Numbered from the stretch's first letter, positions 17,158 through 27,102 are shown. The stretch is 41,011 nucleotides of DNA from JBBSHJ01 sp038253135 (GCA_038253135.1 JBBSHJ010000020.1:1-41011), one strand, 5' to 3'. Made by a program: numbers and translations. The notes: generated by a model not told the origin, from the letters alone.

Positions 17158-20100
17158 ATGTCCTCGCCTCCCGCCACCCGTGATCTGTCGCGGCGGATCG
17201 GCACGCTGGGCCTGCGGGATGCGCACGTGCTGCGGCGCCGCCTAGCCGGCGCGCGCCGGCATCCGGACCGGCTCGATGCGCTCGCCTCGGCGGTTGCCGC
17301 TGCCGAGCAGCGTCTGGCCCGGCGTACGGCGGCGGTGCCGGACATCCGCTACCCCGAGCAGCTTCCGGTCAGCCAGCGGGTCGAGGACATCGCGGCCGCC
17401 GTTCGGAACCACCAGGTCGTCGTGGTCGCCGGTGAGACGGGCTCGGGCAAGACGACCCAGCTGCCGAAGATCTGCCTCGACCTGGGCCGCGGCGTGCGCG
17501 GGATGATCGGCCACACCCAGCCCCGCCGGTTGGCCGCGCGCACCGTCGCCGACCGGATCAGCGAGGAGCTGGGCACCGCCACCGGCGGCACCGTGGGTTA
17601 CCAGGTCAGGTTCACCGACAAGGTCGGCGACACCTCGCTGATCAAGGTCATGACCGACGGCATCCTGTTGACCGAGATCCAACGGGATCCGATGCTGCGC
17701 GGCTACGACACGCTGATCATCGACGAGGCCCACGAGCGCAGCCTCAACATCGACTTCATCCTGGGCTACCTGAAGGACCTGCTCCCCCGGCGCCGCGACC
17801 TCAAGGTGATCATCACGTCGGCCACCATCGACCCGGATCGGTTCGCCGCCCACTTCGGCGACGCGCCGATCGTCGAGGTCTCGGGCCGGATGTACCCGGT
17901 CGAGATCCGCTACCGCCCGCTCGTCGCCGAGCCCGATGACCGTGCGGGTGCCGACGCGCGCGAGCCGCGCGATCTGACCGGTGCCGTCTGCGACGCCGTC
18001 CGCGAGTTGCGGGCCGAGGGCAGCGGCGACGTGCTCGTCTTCCTCTCCGGCGAGCGCGAGATCCGCGACACCGCCGACGCGATCCGTGGGCTGCAATTGC
18101 GCGACACCGAGATCCTGCCGCTCTACGCCCGGCTGTCGGCCGCCGAGCAGCACCGCGTTTTCGCCCGCCACCCCGGCCGGCGCGTCGTACTCGCCACCAA
18201 CGTCGCCGAGACCTCCCTGACCGTGCCGGGCATCCGGTACGTCGTCGATGCGGGCACGGCCCGCATCTCGCGGTACTCGGTGCGCACCAAGGTGCAGCGC
18301 CTCCCGATCGAGGCGATCTCGCAGGCATCGGCCTGGCAGCGCGCGGGACGCTGCGGCCGGGTCGCCGACGGCGTCTGCATCCGCCTGTACTCGGAGGAGG
18401 ATTTCCACGCGCGACCCGCCTTCACGGATCCCGAGATCCTGCGGACCAACCTGGCCTCGGTCATCCTGCAGATGGCCTCGCTCGGTCTCGGCGGTTCCGA
18501 TGACGCCAGCAGTCCCGGCGGCATCGCCGAATTCCCTTTCCTCGACCCGCCCGACCGGCGGCAGATCACCGACGGGGTCGCGCTGCTCGAGGAGCTGGGC
18601 GCGCTCGACATCCGATCACCGGACCCGCGTGGACGGCTCACCCCGCTCGGCCGCCGGCTGGCGGGAATTCCGGTCGATCCGAGGATCGGACGGATGATCC
18701 TCGAGGCGGGCGAGCAGGACTGCCTCGACCAGGTCCTGATCATCGCCGCTGCCCTGTCGATCCAGGACCCGCGGGAGCGCCCGGCGGACAAGCAGCAGCA
18801 GGCCGACGAGGCGCACCGCAGGTACGCCGATCCGACCTCGGATTTCGCGGCCTACCTCAACCTGTGGGACCACGTCCGCGACCGGCAACGCGAGCTGACC
18901 TCGAGCGGGTTCCGCCGGATGTGCCGCAGCGAATTCCTGAACTACCTTCGGGTGCGCGAATGGCAGGACCTCGTCGGCCAGCTCCGGCAGGTCGCCCGCG
19001 AGCTGTCGCTGCACCGCAGCAAGGGGTTGGGCGATCCCGACGCCATCCACCGCTCCTTGCTCTCGGGGCTGCTCTCCCACATCGGGCAGAAGGAAGGTGA
19101 GACCCGCGAATTCCTCGGTGCCCGCGGCACCCGGTTCATGGTCTTCCCCGGCTCCGGCCTGGCGAAAAAGCCGCCCCGATTCGTCATGGCCGCCGAGCTG
19201 GTCGAGACCTCCCGGCTGTGGGCCCGCGACGTGGCCCGCATCGACCCGCTGTGGGCCGAGTCCCTCGCGCCGCAGCTGGTCAAACGCACGCATTCCGAGC
19301 CGCGCTGGGACCGCAAACGGGGCGCGGTCGTCGCGACCGAGCGCGTGACGCTGTACGGCGTACCGCTCGTCACGGGGCGGGTCGTGCTCTACGGGGACAT
19401 CGACCGGGAATCGTCCCGCGAGCTGTTCATCCGGCACGCCCTCGTCGAGGGCGACTGGCAGACACACCACCCGTTCTTCGCCGCCAACCAGGCTCTGCTG
19501 GACGAGGTGACCGAGCTCGAGGACCGGAGCCGCCGACGCGACATCGTGGTCGATGACGCGACGCTGTTCCGGTTCTACGACGAGCGGGTCGGTCCCGACG
19601 CCGTGTCGACCCGGCATTTCGACTCGTGGTGGAAAGAGGCCAGGCTGCAGCAGCCGGACCTGCTGACCTTCACCCGCGAGCTGCTGACCAACGCCACCGC
19701 GAGCGCCGTCACCGAGCGCGACTATCCCGACACCTGGCGTTACCACGACCCTGGCGGCGGAGCCGGACAAGATATCGACCTGCAGCTGGCCTACCGGTTC
19801 GAGCCCGGTGCCCCGGCCGACGGCGTCACCGTCGAGATCCCGCTCGGCGTGCTCAACCGGGTCGCGGCCGAGCCGTTCCAGTGGCAGGTACCGGGATTCC
19901 GCGAGCCCCTGGTGACGGCCCTCGTCCGGGCCCTGCCCAAGCAGATCCGACGGTCACTGGTGCTCGTCCCCGACCACGTCCGCGCCCTCCTGGCCCGGGT
20001 GCGGCCGAACGGCGGGCCGCTCCTTTTGGCCCTCGAGTCCGAACTGCACGCGCTCTCGGGCGTCGACCTCCCGCCGGGCGCGTGGTCGATCGACGCGGCG

Positions 20101-21099
20101 CCGCCGCACCTGCGCATGACCTTCCGGGTGCTCGACGCGGGCGGCACGGTCATCGGCGAGGGCAAGGACCTCCATGCCCTGCAGCAAGAACTCGCCGCGC
20201 CCATGCAGGCCGCCATCGCCCATGCCGGCACCGGCATGGAACGCACCGGCATGCGGAGTTGGGAGATCGAATCGCTCCCGGCGGTCGTCACCCGCAGGCA
20301 CGACGGGCACGACGTGCGTGGGTTTGCGGCCCTCGTCGACGAAGGCGATTCGGTCGGCGTCGCGGTGCTGCCGGACCCCGCGCAGGCCCAGGTCTCCCAC
20401 TGGCTGGGCACCCGACGGCTGATCCTGCTCGCCCTACCGTCGCCGCACCGCGCGCTGCAGCGCTCGCTGCCCAACAATGCGCGGCTCGCGCTGCGGCGCA
20501 ACCCCTATGGCGAGCTGTCCGGCCTGCTCGATGACGTCGTGGCCTGCGCCGTCGACGCCCTCGTCATCGAGGCCGGAGGGGCCGCACGGGACGCGCGCGG
20601 TTTCGCCGGGCTGGTGGAGCACATCCGTCCGCGACTGCCCGAGATGGCTGCCGTCGCGCTCCGGCACACGCTGCGGATCCTGCAGAGCGCGGCCGAGCTG
20701 GAACGAGCAGTGACGGGCCTGCCGGAATCCGTCTCGCGCCAGGACCTCACGGCCCAGCTGGCAGCGCTGGTCTACCCGGGATTTCTCACCGGCACCGGGT
20801 TGCGCCGCCTCCCCGATGTCGCCCGCTATCTCGACGCCGCCATCGCCCGGGCCGCCAGGGTGCGCGCCGCCCCCGGCCGCGACGCGATCCGGCTGGCCGA
20901 GGTCGCCGCGGTCACGGCGGCCTATCAGCAGGCCCGGGTGGCCGCCGGTCACGCCGGCACCGACGCCGCCGCCCTGCGGGAGGTCGGCTGGATGATCCAG
21001 GAGCTCCGCGTCAGCCTGTTCGCGCAGCAGATCGGCACGGCGTACCCCGTCTCGTCCCGGCGCATTCATCGCCGGCTCGCCGAGATCGGCGGCCCGTGA
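17158..21099 (+). CDS. hrpA: ATP-dependent RNA helicase HrpA
   Basis: The protein has 1313 residues. DEAH-box helicase motifs are complete: AGETGSGKTTQ (residues 92-101), TQPRRLAA, IIDEAHERS (about residue 188), TSATIDPDRF, ATNVAETSLTVPGI and QRAGRCGR. A helicase-associated region follows, then an OB-fold segment and a long C-terminal DUF3418-type domain, matching full-length bacterial HrpA (about 1300 residues). HrpA unwinds RNA and has been linked to mRNA processing and ribosome rescue in Escherichia coli. The frame is open from 17092, but ATG at 17158 (MSSPPATRD) is the more plausible start. It stands alone, 99 bases after the MFS gene. Confidence 0.95.
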   Translation: MSSPPATRDLSRRIGTLGLRDAHVLRRRLAGARRHPDRLDALASAVAAAEQRLARRTAAVPDIRYPEQLPVSQRVEDIAAAVRNHQVVVVAGETGSGKTTQLPKICLDLGRGVRGMIGHTQPRRLAARTVADRISEELGTATGGTVGYQVRFTDKVGDTSLIKVMTDGILLTEIQRDPMLRGYDTLIIDEAHERSLNIDFILGYLKDLLPRRRDLKVIITSATIDPDRFAAHFGDAPIVEVSGRMYPVEIRYRPLVAEPDDRAGADAREPRDLTGAVCDAVRELRAEGSGDVLVFLSGEREIRDTADAIRGLQLRDTEILPLYARLSAAEQHRVFARHPGRRVVLATNVAETSLTVPGIRYVVDAGTARISRYSVRTKVQRLPIEAISQASAWQRAGRCGRVADGVCIRLYSEEDFHARPAFTDPEILRTNLASVILQMASLGLGGSDDASSPGGIAEFPFLDPPDRRQITDGVALLEELGALDIRSPDPRGRLTPLGRRLAGIPVDPRIGRMILEAGEQDCLDQVLIIAAALSIQDPRERPADKQQQADEAHRRYADPTSDFAAYLNLWDHVRDRQRELTSSGFRRMCRSEFLNYLRVREWQDLVGQLRQVARELSLHRSKGLGDPDAIHRSLLSGLLSHIGQKEGETREFLGARGTRFMVFPGSGLAKKPPRFVMAAELVETSRLWARDVARIDPLWAESLAPQLVKRTHSEPRWDRKRGAVVATERVTLYGVPLVTGRVVLYGDIDRESSRELFIRHALVEGDWQTHHPFFAANQALLDEVTELEDRSRRRDIVVDDATLFRFYDERVGPDAVSTRHFDSWWKEARLQQPDLLTFTRELLTNATASAVTERDYPDTWRYHDPGGGAGQDIDLQLAYRFEPGAPADGVTVEIPLGVLNRVAAEPFQWQVPGFREPLVTALVRALPKQIRRSLVLVPDHVRALLARVRPNGGPLLLALESELHALSGVDLPPGAWSIDAAPPHLRMTFRVLDAGGTVIGEGKDLHALQQELAAPMQAAIAHAGTGMERTGMRSWEIESLPAVVTRRHDGHDVRGFAALVDEGDSVGVAVLPDPAQAQVSHWLGTRRLILLALPSPHRALQRSLPNNARLALRRNPYGELSGLLDDVVACAVDALVIEAGGAARDARGFAGLVEHIRPRLPEMAAVALRHTLRILQSAAELERAVTGLPESVSRQDLTAQLAALVYPGFLTGTGLRRLPDVARYLDAAIARAARVRAAPGRDAIRLAEVAAVTAAYQQARVAAGHAGTDAAALREVGWMIQELRVSLFAQQIGTAYPVSSRRIHRRLAEIGGP

Positions 21100-21228
21100 G
21101 CGTCACCGGGTGATCACGGACACACGCGCCAAATGGCCCGTTCCTCCCGCGCCGACGCCCGCGCTGGTGGCAGGCTTTTGGACAGAGGCGGACCGTGGCG
21201 AGCGGTGCGCATCGATGAAGGAGGTGTG

Positions 21229-21987
21229 GTGCTCGGCCTACCCGAGCCGGTGACGGCTTGTCTCTTCGACCTGGATGGCGTCCTGACCATGACCGCGGAG
21301 GTGCACCGGGCCGCCTGGAAGTCGACCTTCGACGCGTTCCTCGAGGACCGCGACGGGGCGTCGTACCGCCCGTTCACGGCGCAGGACTACGCGCGCTACG
21401 TCGACGGCAAGCCGCGCCAGGACGGGGTGCGCGATTTCCTGCGGTCCCGGGACATCACGCTGGCCGAGGGGGCGCCGGACGATCCGCCGGACCGCCAGAC
21501 CGTGCGCGGGGTCGGTAACCACAAGAACCAGGACCTGCAGCGGCGCATCCGGGAGGACGGCGTCGGGGTGTACGACGGGTCGCGCCGCTACCTGCAGGCG
21601 GCGGCCGCCGCGGGTCTGCGCCGCGTCGTCGTGTCGTCCAGCGCCAACACCCGCGACGTCCTTGAGGTCACCGGTCTCGACGTGCTGGTCGAGGGACGCA
21701 TCGACGGCATCACGCTCGCCGAGCGCAACCTGCCGGGCAAGCCGGCGCCGGACGCCTTTCTCGCCGGCGCCGCGCTGGCCGGCGTGACTCCGTCGGCGGC
21801 CGCAGTCTTCGAGGACGCGACATCCGGCGTGCAGGCGGGGCGCGCCGGCCGGTTCGGCTACGTCGTCGGGGTCAACCGCGGCGACGACGCGCACGGCTCC
21901 GACCTGCGAGCCGGCGGCGCCGACATCGTCATCGACGATCTCGCCGAGCTGCTCGCCGGCGCGCGGGAGCCGGGAGGCACGAAGTGA
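21229..21987 (+). CDS. pgmB: Beta-phosphoglucomutase, HAD superfamily
   Basis: The protein has 252 residues from the GTG at 21229, which follows AAGGAGG by 4 bases; the open frame extends further upstream but lacks a better RBS. FDLDGVLT carries the HAD nucleophile and acid/base Asp pair (D14, D16). VVVSSSANTRDVL, GKPAPDAFL (Lys) and FEDATSGVQAG complete the motif set, and the four-helix cap contains DYARYVDGKPRQDGV, typical of beta-phosphoglucomutases. The enzyme converts beta-glucose 1-phosphate to glucose 6-phosphate. Its stop overlaps the start of the GH65 phosphorylase (GTGA), a coupling expected because GH65 phosphorylases release beta-glucose 1-phosphate. Confidence 0.88.
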   Translation: MLGLPEPVTACLFDLDGVLTMTAEVHRAAWKSTFDAFLEDRDGASYRPFTAQDYARYVDGKPRQDGVRDFLRSRDITLAEGAPDDPPDRQTVRGVGNHKNQDLQRRIREDGVGVYDGSRRYLQAAAAAGLRRVVVSSSANTRDVLEVTGLDVLVEGRIDGITLAERNLPGKPAPDAFLAGAALAGVTPSAAAVFEDATSGVQAGRAGRFGYVVGVNRGDDAHGSDLRAGGADIVIDDLAELLAGAREPGGTK

Positions 21988-24386
21988 TCATCCAGTCGCG
22001 CTACCCGATCGAACCCTGGCAGATCCGCGAGGTCGGGCTCGATCTGGAGCTGCTGGCCCAGTCCGAATCGGTCTTCGCGCTGTCGAACGGGCACATCGGC
22101 CTGCGCGGGAACCTCGACGAGGGCGACCCGACCGCGCTGCCCGGCACCTATCTGAACTCCTTCTACGAGCGGCGCCCGCTGCCGCATGCCGAGCCCGGAT
22201 ACGGATATCCGGAGGAGGGGCAGACGCTCCTCAATGTGACCAACGGCAAGATCATTCGCCTGCTCGTCGATGACGAGCCGTTCGACCTGCGCTACGGCAA
22301 GATCCTGGCGCACCAACGCATCCTCGACCTGCGCGCCGGGGTGCTGCGCCGCAGCGTCGAGTGGGAGTCGCCCGCCGGGCGCGTCGTACGCGTGCGGTCC
22401 ACCCGGCTGGTCTCATTCACGCAGCGCGCGATCGCCGCGGTGCACTACCAGGTCGAGACGGTCAACGGCGATGCGCGCATCGTGATGCAATCCGAGCTCG
22501 TCGCCAACGAGGAAGTCCCACGGACGAAGTCCGACCCGCGGGTCGCCGAGATCTTCGAGCACCCGCTGCACGCCGAGGAGCGGTATTTCGGCGGCAAGCG
22601 CGCCTACCTCATCCACAGCACCGAGCGCAGCGGGCTGCGGATGGCCGCGGCGATGGATCACAGACTCGAGGGGCCGCCGGCGTCGCGGTCCTATATGAGC
22701 GGCGAACCGGACTGGGCTCGGCTCACCGTCACCTGCCGGCTCAACCGGGGCGAGACGGCTGCCATGACCAAGTTCCTCGCCTATGGCTGGTCGAGCCAGC
22801 GATCCATTCCCGCTCTGCGGGACCAGGTCGACGCCGCGATCTCGGCGGCGGAAATGACCGGCTGGGACGGCCTCGTCGCCGAGCAGGCGCAATACCTGGC
22901 GGATTTCTGGAGCGGCGCCGACATCGAGGTCGATGGCGATGAAGCGGTCCAGCAGGCCGCGCGGTTCAGCCTCTTCCATGTCCTGCAGTCGGGAGCACGG
23001 GCCGAGACGCGCGCCATTCCCGCCAAGGGGCTCACCGGACCGGGGTACGACGGCCACGCGTTCTGGGACTGCGAGAGCTTCGTGCTACCCGTGCTGACGG
23101 CAACCGATCCGCGCGGCGCGGGCGACGCGCTCCGCTGGCGGCACTCGACGCTGTATCTGGCCAAGGAGCGGGCGCAGACTCTGGGCCTTGCGGGTGCCGC
23201 ATTTCCGTGGCGCACGATCCGGGGTGAGGAGTGCTCCGGCTACTGGCCCGCCGGCACGGGCGGTTTCCACGTCAACGCCGACATCGCACTCGCGGCGGCG
23301 CGCTACGTGCACTGGACCGGCGACGTGGATTTCGACCGCGAGATCGCTCTCGACCTCCTCGTCGAGACCGCGCGGCTGTGGTCGTCGCTCGGCCACCACG
23401 ATACGGCCGGCGCGTTTCATATCGACGGGGTCACCGGCCCCGACGAATACAGCGCGATCGGCGACGACAACGTCTTCACCAATCTGGCCGCAGCCCGGAA
23501 CATGCGGTTCGCCGCCGACGCGGTCGGCCGGTGGCCGGACCGGGCCGCGAACCTCGGTGTGACCGAGGAGGAGGTCGCGGCGTGGCGTCGGGCGGACGCC
23601 TCGATCTCGATCCCGTACGACGAGATTCTCGGCATCCATCAGCAGGATCGCGGTTACACCAACCACGACGTGTGGGATTTCCAACGGTCATATGAGGACG
23701 AGGAATATCCGCTGCTGCTCAACGCACCCTATTTCGAGCTCTATCGCAAACAGGTCGTGAAGCAGGCCGACCTCGTGCTCGCGATGCATTGGTTCGGCGA
23801 CATGTTCACCTTCGAACAGAAGGCGCGGGCCTTCGCCTATTACGAGGCACTCACCGTCCGCGACTCGTCCCTGTCCGCGTGCACTCAGGCGATCCTGGCG
23901 GCCGAGGTCGGCCACTACGCGCTCGCGCACGATTACCTCACCGAGGCCGCGATGATCGACCTGCGCGACATCCAGCGCAACACCCGCGACGGAGTACACG
24001 TCGCCTCGCTGGCCGGCGCCTGGCTGGCACTGGTCGCCGGATTCGGCGGGATGCGGGACCACGACGGCGTGCTGAGGTTCGCGCCGGCGCTGCCGGACAC
24101 GATGCACGGGCTGCGTTTCGCGCTGCGGTGGCGCGACTTCACCGTCCGGGTCTCGGTCGAACGCGATCAGGCGACGTACCGCCTGGACGACGGACCCGAC
24201 GGCGAGCTCCTGCTGCACCACCACGGCAAGGAGTTCACCGTGACCGTCGACAAGCCGGTCACGTTGCCGATCGAGCGGGTCACGCCGATCACGCCCCAAC
24301 CCACGCAGCCGATCGGTCGCGAACCGCCAACGGCCCGCGACCACCTCACCGAGGAGGACGCGCAGGGCGGCGTCCCGGCCCGCTGA
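21984..24386 (+). CDS. GH65 glycoside phosphorylase (trehalose/maltose/kojibiose phosphorylase type)
   Basis: The protein has 800 residues, the usual size for inverting GH65 phosphorylases. The N-terminal beta-sandwich starts at about residue 10 with QSESVFALSNGHIGLRGN. The (alpha/alpha)6 catalytic domain contains KGLTGPGYDGHAFWDCESFV and VTGPDEYSAIGDDN, whose Glu (about residue 488) is the general acid, and YTNHDVWDFQ. The enzyme cleaves an alpha-linked glucose disaccharide with phosphate to glucose and beta-glucose 1-phosphate, feeding the coupled beta-phosphoglucomutase. Exact disaccharide specificity cannot be read reliably. The GTG at 21984 overlaps the upstream stop. No sugar transporter is adjacent. 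The stop codon abuts the convergent gene's stop directly. Confidence 0.92.
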   Translation: MIIQSRYPIEPWQIREVGLDLELLAQSESVFALSNGHIGLRGNLDEGDPTALPGTYLNSFYERRPLPHAEPGYGYPEEGQTLLNVTNGKIIRLLVDDEPFDLRYGKILAHQRILDLRAGVLRRSVEWESPAGRVVRVRSTRLVSFTQRAIAAVHYQVETVNGDARIVMQSELVANEEVPRTKSDPRVAEIFEHPLHAEERYFGGKRAYLIHSTERSGLRMAAAMDHRLEGPPASRSYMSGEPDWARLTVTCRLNRGETAAMTKFLAYGWSSQRSIPALRDQVDAAISAAEMTGWDGLVAEQAQYLADFWSGADIEVDGDEAVQQAARFSLFHVLQSGARAETRAIPAKGLTGPGYDGHAFWDCESFVLPVLTATDPRGAGDALRWRHSTLYLAKERAQTLGLAGAAFPWRTIRGEECSGYWPAGTGGFHVNADIALAAARYVHWTGDVDFDREIALDLLVETARLWSSLGHHDTAGAFHIDGVTGPDEYSAIGDDNVFTNLAAARNMRFAADAVGRWPDRAANLGVTEEEVAAWRRADASISIPYDEILGIHQQDRGYTNHDVWDFQRSYEDEEYPLLLNAPYFELYRKQVVKQADLVLAMHWFGDMFTFEQKARAFAYYEALTVRDSSLSACTQAILAAEVGHYALAHDYLTEAAMIDLRDIQRNTRDGVHVASLAGAWLALVAGFGGMRDHDGVLRFAPALPDTMHGLRFALRWRDFTVRVSVERDQATYRLDDGPDGELLLHHHGKEFTVTVDKPVTLPIERVTPITPQPTQPIGREPPTARDHLTEEDAQGGVPAR

Positions 24387-24392
24387 TCAGCG
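24381..24392. other. 12-base perfect palindrome at abutting convergent stop codons
   Basis: CGCTGATCAGCG contains both stop codons, TGA for GH65 and TGA on the opposite strand for the GHL10 protein, with no base between them. The two genes have no space for an independent terminator. Confidence 0.7.
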
Positions 24393-26000
24393 CGCTGGGA
24401 CCAGGCGCGGCTGGCTCGGCGGGCCCTCGACGGAGACCCGGCTCAGCCCGCTGATCTGATAGGTGTACGCCGTGCCGGCCGCCGCGGTCGTGTCGATGTA
24501 GCTGCCGCCGCCACCGGGCGAGCGCACGATCGCCACCAGGTGGGTGGCGTCGGCGCGGTCGGCGGCACCCGGGCGGGTGCCCGCCGGGAACCGGTAGACC
24601 GCGTAGGACTCGGACCGCCCGGGCCATCGAGGGGTGCGCCAATCCACCGTGACGCCGGCATTGTCACGGTCGACGGCCGTGATCACCGGCGCGGACGGAA
24701 GGCTCGGGTCGAGCGCCGGCATCGGGGGCGGGTACGCCGGATGCTGGTAATGCCTGCCGGCGAGCACCGTCATGCAGTGCAGCGGGTCGGCGCGCACCTC
24801 GGTGGCCGAGAAGTAGACGTTTCCGCTGATGCCCGGGAGCGTCTCGTCGAGATCGAGATGCTTGGAGAGCTCGTCCGGCTGCTGCCACGCGGCCGGCTGA
24901 CCCGCGACGCCGACCTTGTACGTCGCCTCGCCGGCGTAGCACTGCACGCCGGTGCCGGCCACCTGCTCGGACCACCACGGCGCGAGCACGCCGTAGTCGG
25001 CAACCGCGAATCCGATGTTCCAGTAGATCTGCGGGTTGACGTAATCGACCCAGCCCTCCTTGACCCAGGTCCTGGTGTCGGCGAAATTCGCGCCGTAGGA
25101 CTCGGTGCCGGCCGTCGCGGAACCGGCCGGATCGGACGTATTGTTCCGCCAGATCCCGAACGGGCTCGACCCGAACCGCACCCAGGGCTTCAAGGCGTGG
25201 ATGCGGCGTTGCATCTCCCTGATCAACCGGTTGATGTTGTCGCGGCGCCAGTCCTCGATCGAGCCGAATCCGGCTCCGTACTCCGCGAACGTCCCCGCGT
25301 CAGGGAGCGTCTGGCCGGCGACCGGATACGGGTAGTAGTAGTCGTCGAAATGCACGCCGTCGATGTCATAGTTGGCGACCGCGTCGAGCATGGCGTCCTC
25401 GGCAAAGGCGCGCACTTCGGGGATTCCCGGGTTGTAGTAGAGCTTCGGGCCGTAGGCGAACACCCAGTCGGGGTGCACGCGCGCCGGATGGGTCGGGACG
25501 AGCCGGGCGGGATCGGTCTGCATGCTCACGCGGTACGGGTTGAACCACGCGTGCAATTCGATGCTGCGCCGATGGGCCTCGGTCACTGCGAAGGCGAGCG
25601 GGTCATAGCCCGGATCCTCGCCCTGGACCCCGGTGAGGTACTGCGACCACGGCTCGTACGGCGAGGGCCAGAAGGCATCCGCCGTCGGCCGGACCTGCAG
25701 GATCACGGCGTTCATCCGGAGCCGCGATGCGAGGTCGAGCCAGGAGATCAGCTCGTCCTTCTGCTGCTGCACCGGCAGCCCGGTCGCCGAGGGCCAGTCG
25801 ATGTTGACCACGCTGGCGATCCAGAACGCCCGGAATTGCGCCTTCGGCGCGGTCGGGTCCGGCGCCGCCGCGTTCGCGGCCGTGGCGGCCCGGCCGGCGA
25901 GTGTCGCACCGCCCACGGTGCCCACCGAGACCAGCCCGAAGGCCCGCCTGCTCATCGTGCTGGATGCCGCCGGGTTGGGATTGCCCATGTGCTGTGTCAC
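24387..26000 (-). CDS. Secreted glycosyl-hydrolase-like 10 (GHL10/DUF187) protein with C-terminal Fn3-like domain
   Basis: The protein has 537 residues from the GTG at 26000, chosen because GGAG lies 8 bases upstream; ATG at 25988 is an alternative. A twin-arginine signal (MSRRAFGLVSVG, residues 16-27) and an Ala-rich cleavage region lead into the GHL10 barrel: FRAFWIASVVNIDWPS, NAVILQVRPTADAFWPS, IELHAWFNPYRVS and IDGVHFDDYYYPYP. The last hundred residues form an Fn3-like module. GHL10 proteins are predicted glycan hydrolases related to YngK/DigH, the latter of which acts on denuded peptidoglycan. A cell-wall or exopolysaccharide role outside the membrane is inferred. It lies 124 bases downstream of the metalloprotease gene on the same strand. 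Confidence 0.87.
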   Translation of the reverse strand: MTQHMGNPNPAASSTMSRRAFGLVSVGTVGGATLAGRAATAANAAAPDPTAPKAQFRAFWIASVVNIDWPSATGLPVQQQKDELISWLDLASRLRMNAVILQVRPTADAFWPSPYEPWSQYLTGVQGEDPGYDPLAFAVTEAHRRSIELHAWFNPYRVSMQTDPARLVPTHPARVHPDWVFAYGPKLYYNPGIPEVRAFAEDAMLDAVANYDIDGVHFDDYYYPYPVAGQTLPDAGTFAEYGAGFGSIEDWRRDNINRLIREMQRRIHALKPWVRFGSSPFGIWRNNTSDPAGSATAGTESYGANFADTRTWVKEGWVDYVNPQIYWNIGFAVADYGVLAPWWSEQVAGTGVQCYAGEATYKVGVAGQPAAWQQPDELSKHLDLDETLPGISGNVYFSATEVRADPLHCMTVLAGRHYQHPAYPPPMPALDPSLPSAPVITAVDRDNAGVTVDWRTPRWPGRSESYAVYRFPAGTRPGAADRADATHLVAIVRSPGGGGSYIDTTAAAGTAYTYQISGLSRVSVEGPPSQPRLVPAR

Positions 26001-26124
26001 AGTGCCCGCTCCGTCCACCGATCCGACCCCGACGGCCACTACTGTCGCGGAACGGGCGGGCCGGGCGCGACGGGCATCCGGGTGGCAATCGGAGCGGCCG
26101 TGGGGCGGGTGCATGCGCCCGGGA

Positions 26125-27102
26125 TCACGGGTAGAGCGTCGAGAGTCCCGTGATGTCACCGCGCCCGAGGGTGCGCATCGAATAGTTGCAGGCCCGCGCG
26201 GCCGGGTACATCGTCAGATCGCGACCGCCCGAGTGGGCCAAGCCGTAGGCGTGGCCCCATTCGTGCGTCGCGACGCTCTGCAGGTCGAAGTACCGATACC
26301 CGCACGGGGACGGAAGGTTCGCGTAGACATTGCGGTTCGACGCGATGAGAATATCGGCTTCGATCATGTGCCCGGCACCGCTCGTCCGGAAGGCGAAGCA
26401 CGTCGTACCGAGCGTCGTGCCTGATGCCACGCCGCCGAAGCTGATGGTGCTCTGCCCGTCGGGAAATTTCGACGTACAACCGCGGGAATCGACGTTGGAG
26501 TAGCGGCTGGTGTTGCCCTGGAACGATCCGACCGCGCCCGGGAATCTCGCCGTGGAACCGCAGTCGTTGTTGTCGGTGGTGACGTTGCGATTGGCCGCGC
26601 GCAAGGCGGCCACCGCGTGCGCCGTCACGATGCCGGCGCGGGCGCTCGTCGCATACGTCAGGTACCAGCGCAGCACGCTGTGCCAGGCCAGCCGGTGCCC
26701 CTGCCGGTCGGTCTCGAACGCGTACTGGTATTCCGAACACGCGGCCGCGGTCCTGGGTGCGGCCGAAGCGCTCGCCGGTGTCGACGAGCTTGCGATCACG
26801 ACCGCCCGACCGGTGTTCTCCACCGTCATCACCTGTGCACCCGTCGCGGCCGGTCGCGACACCCCGACCCCGTAGCCGGCGGCCGGCACGTGCGCGATCA
26901 GCCCCCCGGGACCCGCGACGGCACGGCCGACCGCCGAGCACCCCGCCGCGGTCGGCACGGTCCGTGCGGCGCTCGCCAGTAGCGGGGCGACCGGGCACGC
27001 GGGGCGCGCGGGCGCGGCCCGGACCGTCGTCGAGCCGGCCAGCAGGCTGACCACGAGCAGAACGCCACCGAGAACCGGCACCGCTGCGCGCCTCATCGGC
27101 AT
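26125..27102 (-). CDS. Secreted matrixin-like zinc metalloprotease
   Basis: The protein has 325 residues. MPMRRAAVPVLGGVLLVVSL with an AAPARP cleavage zone is a Sec signal peptide. The catalytic site near the C-terminus is HEWGHAYGLAH (residues 280-290), the HExxHxxGxxH zinc motif of metzincins, followed by a Met-turn candidate (LTMYP). Several Cys (for example CSEYQY, NDCGS, RGCTS, TTCFAF, SPCGYR, ARACNY) suggest disulphides, consistent with export. The N-terminal half is low-complexity Ala/Thr and could be a propeptide. ATG at 27102 follows GGGAGAG closely; ATG at 27096 is possible. The substrate is unknown; it probably degrades extracellular protein or processes surface proteins. Confidence 0.85.
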   Translation of the reverse strand: MPMRRAAVPVLGGVLLVVSLLAGSTTVRAAPARPACPVAPLLASAARTVPTAAGCSAVGRAVAGPGGLIAHVPAAGYGVGVSRPAATGAQVMTVENTGRAVVIASSSTPASASAAPRTAAACSEYQYAFETDRQGHRLAWHSVLRWYLTYATSARAGIVTAHAVAALRAANRNVTTDNNDCGSTARFPGAVGSFQGNTSRYSNVDSRGCTSKFPDGQSTISFGGVASGTTLGTTCFAFRTSGAGHMIEADILIASNRNVYANLPSPCGYRYFDLQSVATHEWGHAYGLAHSGGRDLTMYPAARACNYSMRTLGRGDITGLSTLYP

